Shown: positions 9,255 to 18,138, counted from the stretch's first letter. The stretch: 64,000 bases of DNA from Saccharospirillum sp039982735 (GCF_039982735.1 NZ_JBDWXV010000003.1:485566-549565); one strand, 5' to 3'. The notes: generated by a model from the letters alone, not told the origin. Translations and numbers: made by a program.

Positions 9255-10162
9255 ACCAACCCGATACTGAGTTTAGGGGGGCGTCGCGACCAGAATGCCG
9301 ACAACAACAAACCGCTGACCAGGTGCCAGACACCCCAGAACGCGGTAATCAGCATCATGCCACCGAGATTCGGATAGAACGAAAACAGGATAATGAGCCC
9401 GAGACCCGAGTTCTGAATGCCGACTTCGAGAATGACCGCACGCCGCTGATCTTCAGGCAGTCGGGCCCAGGTGGCTGCTGCCCAGCCAAGGCTGAGTGCC
9501 AGAGCGTTGTGCACGATGACCAGCCCGGCAAAGGCTGTGGCATGTTCGAGAAAGAGCCCGCCATTGCGCGAAAAGGCAATTCCCACAAACACCAGGAAGA
9601 TCAGCAGCGAGACCCAGCGCGCCGGCTTGTCAGCACGGGCCGCAAACCCCGGGAACTTGTGACCCACCAGCATACCCAGTGCCAGCGGCACCCCCAGAAC
9701 CCAGCCAATCAACTGCACCATGGCCAGCGGCTCGACATTGATGGCCTGGACGATGGCCCGGGTTTCCGGTGCCAGAGAAGCATAAAAGGTGAAGTTCAAC
9801 GGGGTCATGACAATTGCCGCGAGCGAAGAAATGCCGGTCATGCTGACCGAGGTGGCAACATGGCCACGGCTGAGAAAAGTGATGATGTTCGAGAAACTAC
9901 CACCCGGACAGGCTGCGACCAGAATCATGCCCAGTGCCAGCGAGGGATCCAGAGACAATGCACGAGTGAGGGCGTAAGTGGCGGCCGGCAACAGAACAAA
10001 CTGACAGACCAGACCAATCACCGGGGCTTTGGGCGACTTCAGTACGTAACGGAAATCGCTCATTTTGACCGACAAAGCCGCGCCAAACATCATGATGGCC
10101 AACATGAAGTTCAACATATCGAGGCTGGAAGGATCGAAAGCAATTTGGACTGAATCTAACAC
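9251..10162 (-). CDS. Bile acid:sodium symporter (BASS) family transporter
   Basis: A 303-residue protein that is almost entirely hydrophobic, with nine or ten predicted membrane helices, matching the BASS fold (ASBT-like). Family signatures are visible: an N-terminal FMLAIMMFGAALSVKMSDF, the crossover segment VAACPGGSFSNIITFLSRG and the second crossover EVGIQNSGLGLIIL. BASS proteins couple sodium entry to uptake of bile acids, pyruvate, pantothenate or other organic anions; the substrate cannot be read from sequence. It lies alone on the minus strand, convergent with the acyltransferase gene (stop codons overlap) and divergent from the patatin gene across a 238 bp gap. Confidence 0.87.
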   Translation of the reverse strand: MLDSVQIAFDPSSLDMLNFMLAIMMFGAALSVKMSDFRYVLKSPKAPVIGLVCQFVLLPAATYALTRALSLDPSLALGMILVAACPGGSFSNIITFLSRGHVATSVSMTGISSLAAIVMTPLNFTFYASLAPETRAIVQAINVEPLAMVQLIGWVLGVPLALGMLVGHKFPGFAARADKPARWVSLLIFLVFVGIAFSRNGGLFLEHATAFAGLVIVHNALALSLGWAAATWARLPEDQRRAVILEVGIQNSGLGLIILFSFYPNLGGMMLITAFWGVWHLVSGLLLSAFWSRRPPKLSIGLV

Positions 10163-10400
10163 TCAGGACTCCTCAACGGGGTGTTTCAGGGCAAACAACA
10201 ATGAGCCTGACCCGATTCTTCAACGGCCCGGCATCAGTGCCGGCAGCTCATTCGGCATAACCTAACAGTGTAGCGCTGGACTGGGATAACCACTATCACC
10301 GGAAGCCTTAGAGGGTAGCAATTCAACAAATTGGCTTCATACTTTACCTCGAACAGGCTTCCCGCCTTATTCAGAACATGGGAACCAAAGGAGCAATCTC

Positions 10401-11363
10401 GTGAAGTCACAAAAAACCGTATCGCTGGTACTTGGAAGTGGCGGCGCCCGGGGTATGGCTCATATTGGCATTATCCGCTGCCTCGAAGACCGGAACTACA
10501 AGATAACCAACATCGCGGGTGCCAGTATCGGCGCCCTGGTCGGAGGATTTTACGCGGCCGGGAAACTGGACCAGTACGAACGCTGGGTCTGCGCTCTGGA
10601 ACGCACCGACGTCCTTCGCCTGCTCGACCTCTCCTTCAACGGCGGTGGCCTGTTCAAGGGTTATAAGATCATGGAGGTTCTAAAGCGCCAGGTTGGCGAT
10701 GCGCAAATCGAGAACCTCCCCATCGAATTCACCGCCGTAGCAGTCGATATCGAACGCCAGCGGGAGATCTGGCTCAACGACGGCTCCCTGTTTGAAGCCA
10801 TCAGAGGGTCCATAGCCATCCCCTCTGTCTTCAAGCCGCACCCCTACCGGGGCATGATGCTGGTCGACGGCGGCGTACTGAACCCAGTGCCGATCGCCCC
10901 CACACTGCGCACCCAGACCGACATGACCGTAGCGGTCAACCTCAACGGCCGCGCTGACATGCTGGGCAGAATGGAAAAGGCGAAACACAAGAAGCCGGTC
11001 AGACTCTCCCAAGAGGCGCAAAATACGGTACACCGCGCCATTAACCGCTTTATTGACCGCTGGTGGTCGGAAAAGGCCGACACCACAGAGCCCCAGAATC
11101 AATGGAGCATGCTCGAACTGATGAACCGCTCCATCGACACCATGCAGAACACCATTGCCCACATGAAGCTGGCCGCACACCAGCCCGATGTTCTGATTGA
11201 AATTCCACGGGGTGTGGGGGGCCTGTTTGACTATCACCTGGCCAGCGAGATGATCGAGGATGGCTATCAGCTGTGCGCCGCCGCACTGGACCGCTACGAG
11301 GCCAAGCAAGGCTTTGCCGACCTGACCGACGAAGAGATCGAAATCGGCACCGACGAGCTGTAA
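10401..11363 (+). CDS. Patatin-like phospholipase (RssA-type)
   Basis: A 320-residue lipid acyl hydrolase. The oxyanion-hole loop GSGGARG is at 12-18, the nucleophile elbow GASIG at 40-44 (Ser42), and the catalytic aspartate is in DGG at 156-158, giving an intact Ser-Asp dyad. The C-terminal ~100 residues are helical with no recognised domain. There is no signal peptide, so it is probably a cytoplasmic or membrane-surface enzyme. The start is GTG, chosen because AAAGGAG sits 7-8 bases upstream; no better ATG exists. It stands alone, with a 238 bp upstream region shared divergently with the BASS transporter and an MFS gene converging downstream. Confidence 0.87.
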   Translation: MKSQKTVSLVLGSGGARGMAHIGIIRCLEDRNYKITNIAGASIGALVGGFYAAGKLDQYERWVCALERTDVLRLLDLSFNGGGLFKGYKIMEVLKRQVGDAQIENLPIEFTAVAVDIERQREIWLNDGSLFEAIRGSIAIPSVFKPHPYRGMMLVDGGVLNPVPIAPTLRTQTDMTVAVNLNGRADMLGRMEKAKHKKPVRLSQEAQNTVHRAINRFIDRWWSEKADTTEPQNQWSMLELMNRSIDTMQNTIAHMKLAAHQPDVLIEIPRGVGGLFDYHLASEMIEDGYQLCAAALDRYEAKQGFADLTDEEIEIGTDEL

Positions 11364-11382
11364 GACGTTTTTGGCAGTTCGC

Positions 11383-12675
11383 CTATGCCGACACCCGGTC
11401 CTCGCTGCGGCGCTCTTCGGGCACGCCCACATCCTCTTCTGACTCCGGGTGCAGCGGCAGTACGTTGGGCGAGGTGCGCACCATGGCCACGTATTGGCTT
11501 TCGTGGTCTTCCGGACGTTCGATGATGCGTGACCGAATCAGCTGTACGCTCAGTACCAGGCTGAACAGCGCCAGAGTGATCAGGTAATAGGCCGGCAAGC
11601 CACCGGCGCCCAGGTATTCGAGCGCCAGCCCCGCCGCCGCAGGCCCAATGAACGACCCGAAGCCATAGAGCATCAGCAAGCCACTGGAGCCGGCAACCAG
11701 ATGGTCCTTGTGAATCCGGTCGACCAGGTGGGCTACTGATATTGGGTAGACCGCCAGCACCAGCCCGCAGAACAGGACCGACAGCGCCGTCATCAGGGTG
11801 CGTTCAACCGGTAAATACCAGGCGCTCAGCGCCATCCCCAGTGCCAGTAGAGTGCCGAGCACGAAGGTCACCAGAATGACACGGCGCCGGTCCATGCGGT
11901 CTGACCAGCGTCCAACCGGGTATTGAATCAGCGCGCCGCCGAGAATCGACAGGGAAATAAAGGCCGCCAGCTGATTTTCGGTATAGTCGAGGCCCGCCAC
12001 GAACAAGGGTGTTAGCCCCCAGAAAGGCCCCATGATCAGGCCAGACACCACCACGCCAGTCACCGCAACCGGCGCAGCATCAAACAATTTCAGAATACTC
12101 ATCGACGGCATGTCGACAGGCACATGGGGTTGCTGAAGACGCGTCCAGGAGACCGGCATGATCGCTGCGGTCACCAGAAAGCTGGCCAGCACAAACAGGG
12201 TGTAGCTGGTGGCGCTGTCGATGCGCAGCAACTGCTGGGAGGCCGCAATCGCCACCAGATTCACCAGCGTATAGATTGAAAACACCCAGCTGCGGTAGGC
12301 ATCCTGAGTCTGGCCGTTCAGCCAGCTCTCGATCACCGTATACATTACGAACACACCGAACCCGGTAAAGAACCGGATCACCAGCCAGGCCAGCGGCGAA
12401 ATAATAAGCACATAGGCCAGAATACTGCAGCCCAGCAAGGCCGTGCAGAAGGTAAAGCAGCGAATGTGACCCATGCGCTTGATCATCGTCGAGGCCATCA
12501 AGGTGGCCACCAGCGCCCCGAGAAAGTAGACCGACGTCAGGATACCCAGATATTGACCGGAAAAACCTTCAGCGACACCGCGCAACACCAGCAAAGTACT
12601 CAGCAGGCTGTTGCCCAGTAATAACAGGCAGATGCCCAAAAACAGGGCCATAATTGATACAAGAATTGAACGCAT
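11383..12675 (-). CDS. MFS transporter, YcaD-like
   Basis: A 430-residue transporter with twelve predicted membrane helices. The segment VMYTVIESWLNGQTQ after the fifth or sixth helix and a cytoplasmic C-terminal tail with a YVAMVRTSP-type segment resemble the YcaD/UMF-like branch of the major facilitator superfamily. The substrate is unknown. I start at ATG 12675 (MRSILVSIMALFLG) because the first helix begins there and GGAAG precedes it; the open frame runs 29 codons further upstream without helix-like content. The gene is convergent with the patatin gene and divergent from the small YgaP-like gene. Confidence 0.82.
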   Translation of the reverse strand: MRSILVSIMALFLGICLLLLGNSLLSTLLVLRGVAEGFSGQYLGILTSVYFLGALVATLMASTMIKRMGHIRCFTFCTALLGCSILAYVLIISPLAWLVIRFFTGFGVFVMYTVIESWLNGQTQDAYRSWVFSIYTLVNLVAIAASQQLLRIDSATSYTLFVLASFLVTAAIMPVSWTRLQQPHVPVDMPSMSILKLFDAAPVAVTGVVVSGLIMGPFWGLTPLFVAGLDYTENQLAAFISLSILGGALIQYPVGRWSDRMDRRRVILVTFVLGTLLALGMALSAWYLPVERTLMTALSVLFCGLVLAVYPISVAHLVDRIHKDHLVAGSSGLLMLYGFGSFIGPAAAGLALEYLGAGGLPAYYLITLALFSLVLSVQLIRSRIIERPEDHESQYVAMVRTSPNVLPLHPESEEDVGVPEERRSEDRVSA

Positions 12676-12785
12676 ACCACTTCCGTACGGCTTTGGAACA
12701 GGGATTGAAACCCGGCAGTATAGACTAAACCGGGGCGAATCAAGCACGCTAAACGACGACAAGATTGAAGGCAGGTGACAACGTC

Positions 12786-12816
12786 TTAAATCACCTATAT
12801 ATTAGACTATACTAAT
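12786..12816 (+). promoter_or_regulatory. Putative promoter with overlapping operator-like palindrome
   Basis: A -10 hexamer TATACT (12808-12813) lies 16 bp after a weak -35-like TTAAAT (12786-12791). It is overlapped by the inverted repeat ATTAG-N6-CTAAT (12801-12816). The palindrome over the -10 box is where an ArsR-type repressor would act. It sits 18 bp before the ATG of the YgaP-like gene, whose AAAGGAG ribosome site begins just after it. Confidence 0.4.
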
Positions 12817-12833
12817 CAAAAGGAGTCACCGCT

Positions 12834-13022
12834 ATGAAGATCAATATGGGCTCGACCGACCGCACGCTTCGCCTGATCGCCGGCATCATCCTGATCGCGC
12901 TGGGGCTCACCGGTGTCATCGGCTGGTGGGGCATCATCGGCGTCGTGCTGGTGGCCACCGCCGTTGTGCGGGTTTGCCCCGCCTACCTGCCGTTTGGGCT
13001 GTCGACCTTGCGCAAGAAATAA
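12834..13022 (+). CDS. Small DUF2892 (YgaP transmembrane-domain) membrane protein
   Basis: A 62-residue protein with two membrane helices (LRLIAGIILIALGLTGVIG and WGIIGVVLVATAVVRVC), the N-terminal MGSTDRTLR motif and a CPAYLPFGLST C-terminal loop. This is the stand-alone form of the inner-membrane domain fused to rhodanese in E. coli YgaP. Such proteins are often near sulfide-responsive ArsR regulators and persulfide enzymes; none is adjacent here. The start is secured by an AAAGGAG ribosome site 7 bases upstream of ATG 12834. It ends 13 bp before the converging ABC permease gene. Confidence 0.85.
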   Translation: MKINMGSTDRTLRLIAGIILIALGLTGVIGWWGIIGVVLVATAVVRVCPAYLPFGLSTLRKK

Positions 13023-13035
13023 CAACCGACACTGT

Positions 13036-14046
13036 TCAGCGGTGATCGCTGTCCCAGTTAAACAACAGGGCGGCGATACCCAGAAACAAGGCTGTCATCC
13101 CGAGCAGGATCAGTAAGTGGTCACTCACATGCATCAGGCTTGCGCCTTCCGTCGTTATCTCCCGGGCGGCACTGACCAGGTGCGTCAGCGGCAAGGCATT
13201 GGCGATGGATTGCACCATGGGCGGTGCCCCTTCCAGCGAGAACCAGACTTGCGACAAGCCCATCATCGGCCAGGTGGCCATGTTCATCAGGCCGCCGGTC
13301 AGTTCCTCACTTCGCGACCGGCTGGCCACCGCCAACCCGAGTGAAATCAGCGCCAGAGCGCCAATGAACAGCGTCAGCAACAAGCTGAAGGCGTTGCCCA
13401 GCATCAGCGTCGACAAGGCCCAGTGACTGCCAAAATAGATGATCGATGCCACCAGCATCACCGTCAGCAGACGCGACAGGATCTGGGCCGACACAAACTC
13501 GAACGCCGACAGCGGCGTTGCCTTGAGCCGTTTCAAAACCCCATTCTTACGGTAGCGGACAATTGCATAGCCAACCCCGAACAGCGAACTGAACATGATG
13601 TTCATGCCGATGATGCCGGGCAGCACCCAGTCAACGTAGCGAATCGGCTCGCCCTGCACCACACGCCGGTTGAACTCCGGGTCAGCGTTTACCAGCAAGC
13701 GTTCGGCCACATAGCCATTACGGCTCTCTTCATTGACCCAGTAGAGCCTTCGGTCAAGATCCAGAACCAGGTCTATCTGGTGCCGCCGGGCCCGATTCAG
13801 CGCCAGGTCCAGCTCCTCGTAGGGCACAAACTGAATATGGCTGAGCTGCATGAAAGCCGGACGGGAGATGTAGGCATCATGCTCACTGATGACCCCAACC
13901 TTGAACATCGGCATGCCCTGGCCAAAAATAAAATAAAAACCAAACACCAGCAGAAACGGAAAGGCAAAGTTCCACGCGAGTGAACTCCGGTCACGCCAGA
14001 ACTCCTTATTGCGGGCATTAAAGACGGCCAGCAGACGGCTCATCAT
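13036..14046 (-). CDS. ABC-2 type exporter permease
   Basis: A 336-residue permease with the ABC-2 membrane layout. One N-terminal helix (FAFPFLLVFGFYFIFGQG) is followed by a large extracytoplasmic domain (~45-150) and five more helices (~165-335) with the family segment RYRKNGVLKRLKATPLSAFE between the second and third. It pairs with the ATPase encoded 18 bp upstream and probably forms a dimeric exporter of the DrrAB/YhhJ kind. Two ATGs in tandem begin the gene; 14046 has AAGGAG at ideal spacing. The substrate is unknown; relatives export drugs, lipids or peptides. Confidence 0.85.
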   Translation of the reverse strand: MMSRLLAVFNARNKEFWRDRSSLAWNFAFPFLLVFGFYFIFGQGMPMFKVGVISEHDAYISRPAFMQLSHIQFVPYEELDLALNRARRHQIDLVLDLDRRLYWVNEESRNGYVAERLLVNADPEFNRRVVQGEPIRYVDWVLPGIIGMNIMFSSLFGVGYAIVRYRKNGVLKRLKATPLSAFEFVSAQILSRLLTVMLVASIIYFGSHWALSTLMLGNAFSLLLTLFIGALALISLGLAVASRSRSEELTGGLMNMATWPMMGLSQVWFSLEGAPPMVQSIANALPLTHLVSAAREITTEGASLMHVSDHLLILLGMTALFLGIAALLFNWDSDHR

Positions 14047-14064
14047 TGCGGGATCTCCTTATGA

Positions 14065-14943
14065 TCAGGCGCGTAGGGCATGGCCGGTGAGTTTAAGAAA
14101 AAGATCGTCCAGATTGGGGCTTTTAACCTGCAACCCTGTCAGCGAAACCTGAGCGTCGGCAAGCTGGCGTACCGTGGCGTCCACCGCCGTTGTCTGAATC
14201 TCGACCCGCTCCCGGTTTATCAGCATTTCAAAGGGCAATGTCTTCCCTTCGACCGCCGAGGCGGGCAAGTGCACCATCACGCCCTCAAAATGGCGATCCA
14301 GCAACTGCGCCGGAGACCCGCGCTCGACAATGCGCCCCTGATCCATAATGGCAATGTCATCGCAGAGGATTTCCGCCTCGTCCATGTAGTGCGTGGTCAG
14401 CACAATGGTCTTGCCACGGCGTTTAATGGCTTGCACCAGCTCCCAGAAATTCCGGCGCGACTGCGGATCCAGCCCGGTCGTCGGCTCATCCAGAAACACC
14501 AGGTCCGGATCGTTAATCAACGCCAGCGCCAGCAACAAACGCTGACGCTGACCACCTGACAATTTGCGCGCATCCCGGTTCAGAAACTCACCGAGTGAAC
14601 ACAACTCGACCAGTTCATCCCGATCAATGGTTTTCGTATAAAAGGCAGCAAACAGCTTCAAGGTCTCGCCCACCGTCAAATAGTCCTGCAGGGCCGTATT
14701 CTGAAACTGAATACCCACCCGCTCGAACGCTTTCCGTGAGGCCGGCTCACCAAAGAGTCTTACTTCGCCCGAGGTGGGTTTACTGATGCCTTCCATCATT
14801 TCAATGGTGGTGGTTTTGCCGGCACCGTTCGGCCCCAGAAGCCCGAAGCATTGCCCTTTAGCCACCGAAAAACTGATGCCGTCAACGGCCGTAAGCTGTT
14901 TGTAGCGTTTCACCAGATTGTGAACGCTGAGAAGATCGGTCAT
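14065..14943 (-). CDS. ABC exporter ATP-binding protein (DrrA-like)
   Basis: A 292-residue ATPase with all nucleotide-binding motifs: Walker A GPNGAGKTT at ~37-45, a Q-loop (FQNTALQDYL), signature LSGGQRQR at ~133-140, and Walker B VFLDEPTTGLDPQSR at ~152-166 with the catalytic Glu. The H-loop TTHYMDEAE follows. The C-terminal ~75 residues form the accessory domain common in CcmA/DrrA-type exporters. It is transcribed ahead of the permease. Upstream lies a 423 bp non-coding stretch with structured repeat A, shared divergently with the DnaT-like gene. Confidence 0.88.
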   Translation of the reverse strand: MTDLLSVHNLVKRYKQLTAVDGISFSVAKGQCFGLLGPNGAGKTTTIEMMEGISKPTSGEVRLFGEPASRKAFERVGIQFQNTALQDYLTVGETLKLFAAFYTKTIDRDELVELCSLGEFLNRDARKLSGGQRQRLLLALALINDPDLVFLDEPTTGLDPQSRRNFWELVQAIKRRGKTIVLTTHYMDEAEILCDDIAIMDQGRIVERGSPAQLLDRHFEGVMVHLPASAVEGKTLPFEMLINRERVEIQTTAVDATVRQLADAQVSLTGLQVKSPNLDDLFLKLTGHALRA

Positions 14944-15000
14944 CGCACTGCCTTTTTAATGAACTGATGCGGAGTTAACCCCGGCAGCAAGCGCCAGCCG

Positions 15001-15164
15001 CCGGGGTTGCCTCTGTGGGGAAGTCCGCAACATGGACTAAAACGCCAGGAGCGTTTTAGCATGAGCGAAGCGAGCCCAAAGGGTGAATCCCATGGAAGGG
15101 ATTCATATCCTGCGGCCTGGGCTCCAAGGATGGATCTAGGACGACCCCACAGAGGCAACCCCGG
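15001..15164 (+). repeat. Structured dispersed repeat, copy A (type I, enlarged)
   Basis: The arms CCGGGGTTGCCTCTGTGGGG (15001-15020) and its exact reverse complement (15145-15164) form a 20 bp perfect stem. The core holds the family sequence GGCTCCAAGGATGGAT (15120-15135). This copy is enlarged by two extra internal hairpins: AAAACGC/GCGTTTT near 15040-15058 and GAATCCC/GGGATTC near 15085-15104. It lies in the 423 bp divergent gap between the ABC exporter and DnaT-like genes. The rest of that gap (15165-15366) shows nothing else I can name. Confidence 0.8.
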
Positions 15165-15366
15165 TGGTCGGCGCGACCCAATGCCACCCGACTAAAGCTG
15201 CCGCAGGTTACCCTGCAAAGGATTCGTCCGCTATAGCCGATAAGTCATTCCCGCCCGGGGGGTGCCAGTGCTAGACTGGCCAGTCTGCATTTAACCGACA
15301 TCGGGACCGCCCAACTGAGCGCGGCGCATCAATCCCGTTGACGGTATTAACCATTGAGGACTCTGT

Positions 15367-16176
15367 GTGATCCCTGAGAAAGTATTAGTGGTCTCTCCCG
15401 CCCTGGCGGAAACCCTGGGATTGGAAGAGGCGCTATTGTACCAACTCCTGACTGAAATGGCCCTGTTGCTCGGGTCACGGGTCACCCTGACCGAACACCA
15501 TCGACAGCAGCTGCTACCCTTCTGGAGCAGCGCCCAGCTCAGCGCCGTATTGCGTAGGGTTCAGGCACAGGGGCTACTGAGTGTGCATAATGAAGACCCC
15601 TGGCATGTGCACCTGGAAGACTTAGACGACAGCCTGGAACCACCCGAACCCTGGCCTGATGCGGAAACGGACGCCAAACCGGCAGAGGCTATACCGGTTG
15701 AGCGGGTTCCGGTTAGAAGCATGAACCGGCCAGCTCCTGCCCCAGAAACGGGCAACTCGCCGCAGTCAGGCATGAACGATGCCCGGCGCCGCAATCAGAT
15801 GCAGGATGATCTGGCCTATCTGAAGCCCGAGAAACCCGACATGAACTCCGTGCGCGCCGAACGCACCCGGATGCATCCAGACTGGGAGCCCAGCCCTGAA
15901 TTTCCCGGGTTGCTCTCGTTTCACGATATTCCACTGACTTATGCATTGGCGGAACTGCCAAAATTCAGACAGTATTATCAGGACAAAGACAGAGCCGAAT
16001 TCAGCTGGGACGTCCGTTTTTTGAACTGGGTCCAGCGTTCCTGGCACGATCAACTGAACAACAAGGGCCGACATGAGCGAACCCAACAACACACCCAAGA
16101 GCCTGCAAACCCTGCTCGCGAAAAACGGGCTAAAGTCCGGGAAGCTCTCCGCAACATCCGGGACACCGACTGGTAG
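15367..16176 (+). CDS. DnaT-like ssDNA-binding domain protein (primosome-type)
   Basis: A 269-residue protein. Residues 1-75 look like a winged-helix domain (LEEALLYQLLTEMALLLGS). A low-complexity acidic/proline linker spans ~85-165, and residues ~171-230 match the DnaT C-terminal ssDNA-binding domain (DWEPSPEF, SFHDIPLTYALAELPKFRQY, SWDVRFLNWVQRSW). In E. coli DnaT bridges PriB and DnaC in primosome assembly. The start is GTG 15367 with GAGGA about 8 bases upstream. The 3' end overlaps the next gene by 104 bp, so the two proteins are translationally linked. The pairing with a phage-P-like helicase loader supports a role in loading the replicative helicase. Confidence 0.72.
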   Translation: MIPEKVLVVSPALAETLGLEEALLYQLLTEMALLLGSRVTLTEHHRQQLLPFWSSAQLSAVLRRVQAQGLLSVHNEDPWHVHLEDLDDSLEPPEPWPDAETDAKPAEAIPVERVPVRSMNRPAPAPETGNSPQSGMNDARRRNQMQDDLAYLKPEKPDMNSVRAERTRMHPDWEPSPEFPGLLSFHDIPLTYALAELPKFRQYYQDKDRAEFSWDVRFLNWVQRSWHDQLNNKGRHERTQQHTQEPANPAREKRAKVREALRNIRDTDW

Positions 16177-16867
16177 CGGCGGCGCGCTCGACCACGAGAC
16201 CAAACTGCTGGTTAACATGATTTTCGCCCGCTTCCACCATATCTATACACACAAGTTCGAGAGCGCCTACGGCGATGAATCGACCCTGACACTGGCCAAG
16301 CGGGAGTGGGCCTACAGTCTGGCCGGAACACCTGCGCATCTGGTGGAGTACGCTCTGGAGCGCTGCAAACTCGAATTTGCCTGGCCTCCGACCATTGCCG
16401 ACTTTGTTCAGCTTCTGCAACCTCAGCCCGAAGCTCTGGGTTTGCCAGGCATTCGCGAAGCTTATCTCGAGGCCTGCCAGAACAGTCATTCACCGGCCAA
16501 CCGGCACTGGTCGCATGCGGCCGTGCACCTGGCGGCGCGGGATGTCGGTTTTTTCAGAATGCGCACAGAGGCCGAGCGTTACAGTTGGCCGCCGTTTGAA
16601 AAGGCGTATCAGGAAAGGGTGAATCAGGTGGCGCGCGGCGAGGAACTGGTGGTCAGCGAACCGGCCATCGCTCTGCCCGACCCGGATACCAGTGCGGAAC
16701 TGAACCTGGTCAAAACACTCGAACAGGCCGGTGTTGAGGCGCCGGTCGCCTACAAGCTGGCCTACTATCTGGAAAAACCACCGGGTTCAGAGGTGCGGGA
16801 ACGGTACCGGGAACACAGCCGCCAGCGGCTGGACGAGCTTGGCGTGACTATCACCTTGCCAGCATAG
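16073..16867 (+). CDS. Phage lambda P-like replication protein (putative helicase loader)
   Basis: A 264-residue protein whose residues ~45-130 resemble the replication protein P family (LVNMIFARFHHIYTHKFES, LAKREWAYSLAG, CKLEFAWPPTIADFVQLLQP). Lambda P takes the DnaB helicase to the origin, replacing DnaC. The C-terminal half is helical without a known domain; there is no ATP-binding P-loop, so it is not a DnaC-type loader. It overlaps the DnaT-like gene by 104 bp in another frame. No integrase, capsid or other phage gene is nearby, so this looks like a domesticated module rather than a prophage. The family call is by eye and moderately certain. Confidence 0.6.
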   Translation: MSEPNNTPKSLQTLLAKNGLKSGKLSATSGTPTGSGGALDHETKLLVNMIFARFHHIYTHKFESAYGDESTLTLAKREWAYSLAGTPAHLVEYALERCKLEFAWPPTIADFVQLLQPQPEALGLPGIREAYLEACQNSHSPANRHWSHAAVHLAARDVGFFRMRTEAERYSWPPFEKAYQERVNQVARGEELVVSEPAIALPDPDTSAELNLVKTLEQAGVEAPVAYKLAYYLEKPPGSEVRERYREHSRQRLDELGVTITLPA

Positions 16868-16941
16868 TGTCTTAACCGGCGCCGCGACCGCCTAACCGAT
16901 CGGTGTTCGTTCTTTTACTGAGCCTCAAGCCGTACTCGAGC

Positions 16942-18138
16942 TCAGTTTACGGGTTCCATGAATCGGCTGCTGGCATAACCCACGCGTCCCTCGACCCGAA
17001 TCCGGTTCCAGGTCCCCTGGGAGCCTTCAGGCTCCATCCAAACCCGCGCCCCCTCTCCCAGCTTGATGATGACATCAGACTCAGTGGAGGGTGCCTCACG
17101 CACGTTCAGAATCGAAGCGGTCACTTGCATCAGAACATCAGGTTCATCGGTCACCGGTTCAGCGGCTGAGTCCGCACCTGGCGCGGCTTCCGGTTCCGAC
17201 TGTGACACCAGGCTTTGCGGCGACGCTTCGCCATCGGATGTCGCGACCGTTTCCTCAGGGTTGCTGACGTCGGTGACTTCTGCCTCCCCGGTGGATTCAT
17301 CTTCTGGTGCTGCCAGCGAAGTCGCCTGCTCAGGGCTTGCCTCCGGCAAGGTTGACTGATCCAGTGTGCTGGCACCCAGAACCGATTCGGACGCTTGGCT
17401 TCCTTCAGATTCGTCCACAGAGGCGCTCGGGCTAATCGCGGGTAATGGCGCCCCCTGGTGCGACATTCTCGGGACCGGCTCACGCCCCAGCTGCGGCGGC
17501 CCCCAGACCAGAAACGCCAGAGTGCCCGCGCCCACCGCCAGACCTGCCACAAAGGCACTGGCAAGCCGGAAACGGCCACCGCTCCCGCCATCGTCAACAT
17601 TGCTGGTCCGCCGAATCGGGTCGCTCATGCCGTACAAACGCCATTCGATCCGATCAAGATAACGCGGATCTTCAGGTAAAAGCGGGGCCCGTGTGACTTC
17701 TGTTGGTTGCTGTTCAAGTTCTTTCTGAACTTTTTTGCCAATATCGAGGATATGAAATTCAGGAACTTTCAGAACCCGGCCGAGCAACCGCAGTGCCAGA
17801 GGTACATGGCTGGGCAGGTCATGATTAACCAGCAACAATCGCCAGCAACTTTCGATCAGAAAAGGCAGTTGCTCTTTCGACAAGGTAGACGACAGCCATT
17901 GCAGGGCCTGCACATGATCGTCGATGTCTTTTTCTTCGAGGAAGATACGCCAGCGCTGACTCAATTCGTCATCGGTATAGGGCAGCGCTTCACGCAGGGT
18001 GGCTTCCAGGTGCATTTCACTGGTGGGGTAGACGAACGCAAGCCATTGCAGCGCAAGATGCACTGCAGCCTGGGTTGAGTCAGGGTGGTGCACCCAGAAC
18101 CGGGGCGTGTCCATGTCGGGGCTCGTTGCTGATGTCAT
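16942..18138 (-). CDS. Membrane protein with cytoplasmic helical domain and C-terminal SH3 domain
   Basis: About 398 residues. The N-terminal ~150 residues are helical (LALQWLAFVYPTSEMHLEAT and following). A single membrane segment (FVAGLAVGAGTLAFLVWG, ~205-222) follows. Then comes a ~120-residue Ser/Glu/Pro-rich linker of low complexity, typical of an extracytoplasmic spacer. The C-terminal ~65 residues form a bacterial SH3 domain (ASILNVREAPSTESDVIIKL, GRVGYASSRFM). SH3 domains of this type often bind peptidoglycan, so the topology suggests an envelope anchor; the function is unknown. I prefer ATG 18138 with GGAA upstream; an in-frame ATG at 18153 adds five residues. Confidence 0.7.
   Translation of the reverse strand: MTSATSPDMDTPRFWVHHPDSTQAAVHLALQWLAFVYPTSEMHLEATLREALPYTDDELSQRWRIFLEEKDIDDHVQALQWLSSTLSKEQLPFLIESCWRLLLVNHDLPSHVPLALRLLGRVLKVPEFHILDIGKKVQKELEQQPTEVTRAPLLPEDPRYLDRIEWRLYGMSDPIRRTSNVDDGGSGGRFRLASAFVAGLAVGAGTLAFLVWGPPQLGREPVPRMSHQGAPLPAISPSASVDESEGSQASESVLGASTLDQSTLPEASPEQATSLAAPEDESTGEAEVTDVSNPEETVATSDGEASPQSLVSQSEPEAAPGADSAAEPVTDEPDVLMQVTASILNVREAPSTESDVIIKLGEGARVWMEPEGSQGTWNRIRVEGRVGYASSRFMEPVN

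Noticed and set aside
9212..10153. A 313-codon open frame on the plus strand
   Set aside because: It lies antisense to the BASS transporter gene; its translation is rich in Gln, Arg and His with no domain, a typical shadow of a GC-rich hydrophobic gene.
15367..16867. Prophage
   Set aside because: The P-like and DnaT-like genes are the only phage-associated genes; no integrase, repressor, lysis or structural genes lie nearby.
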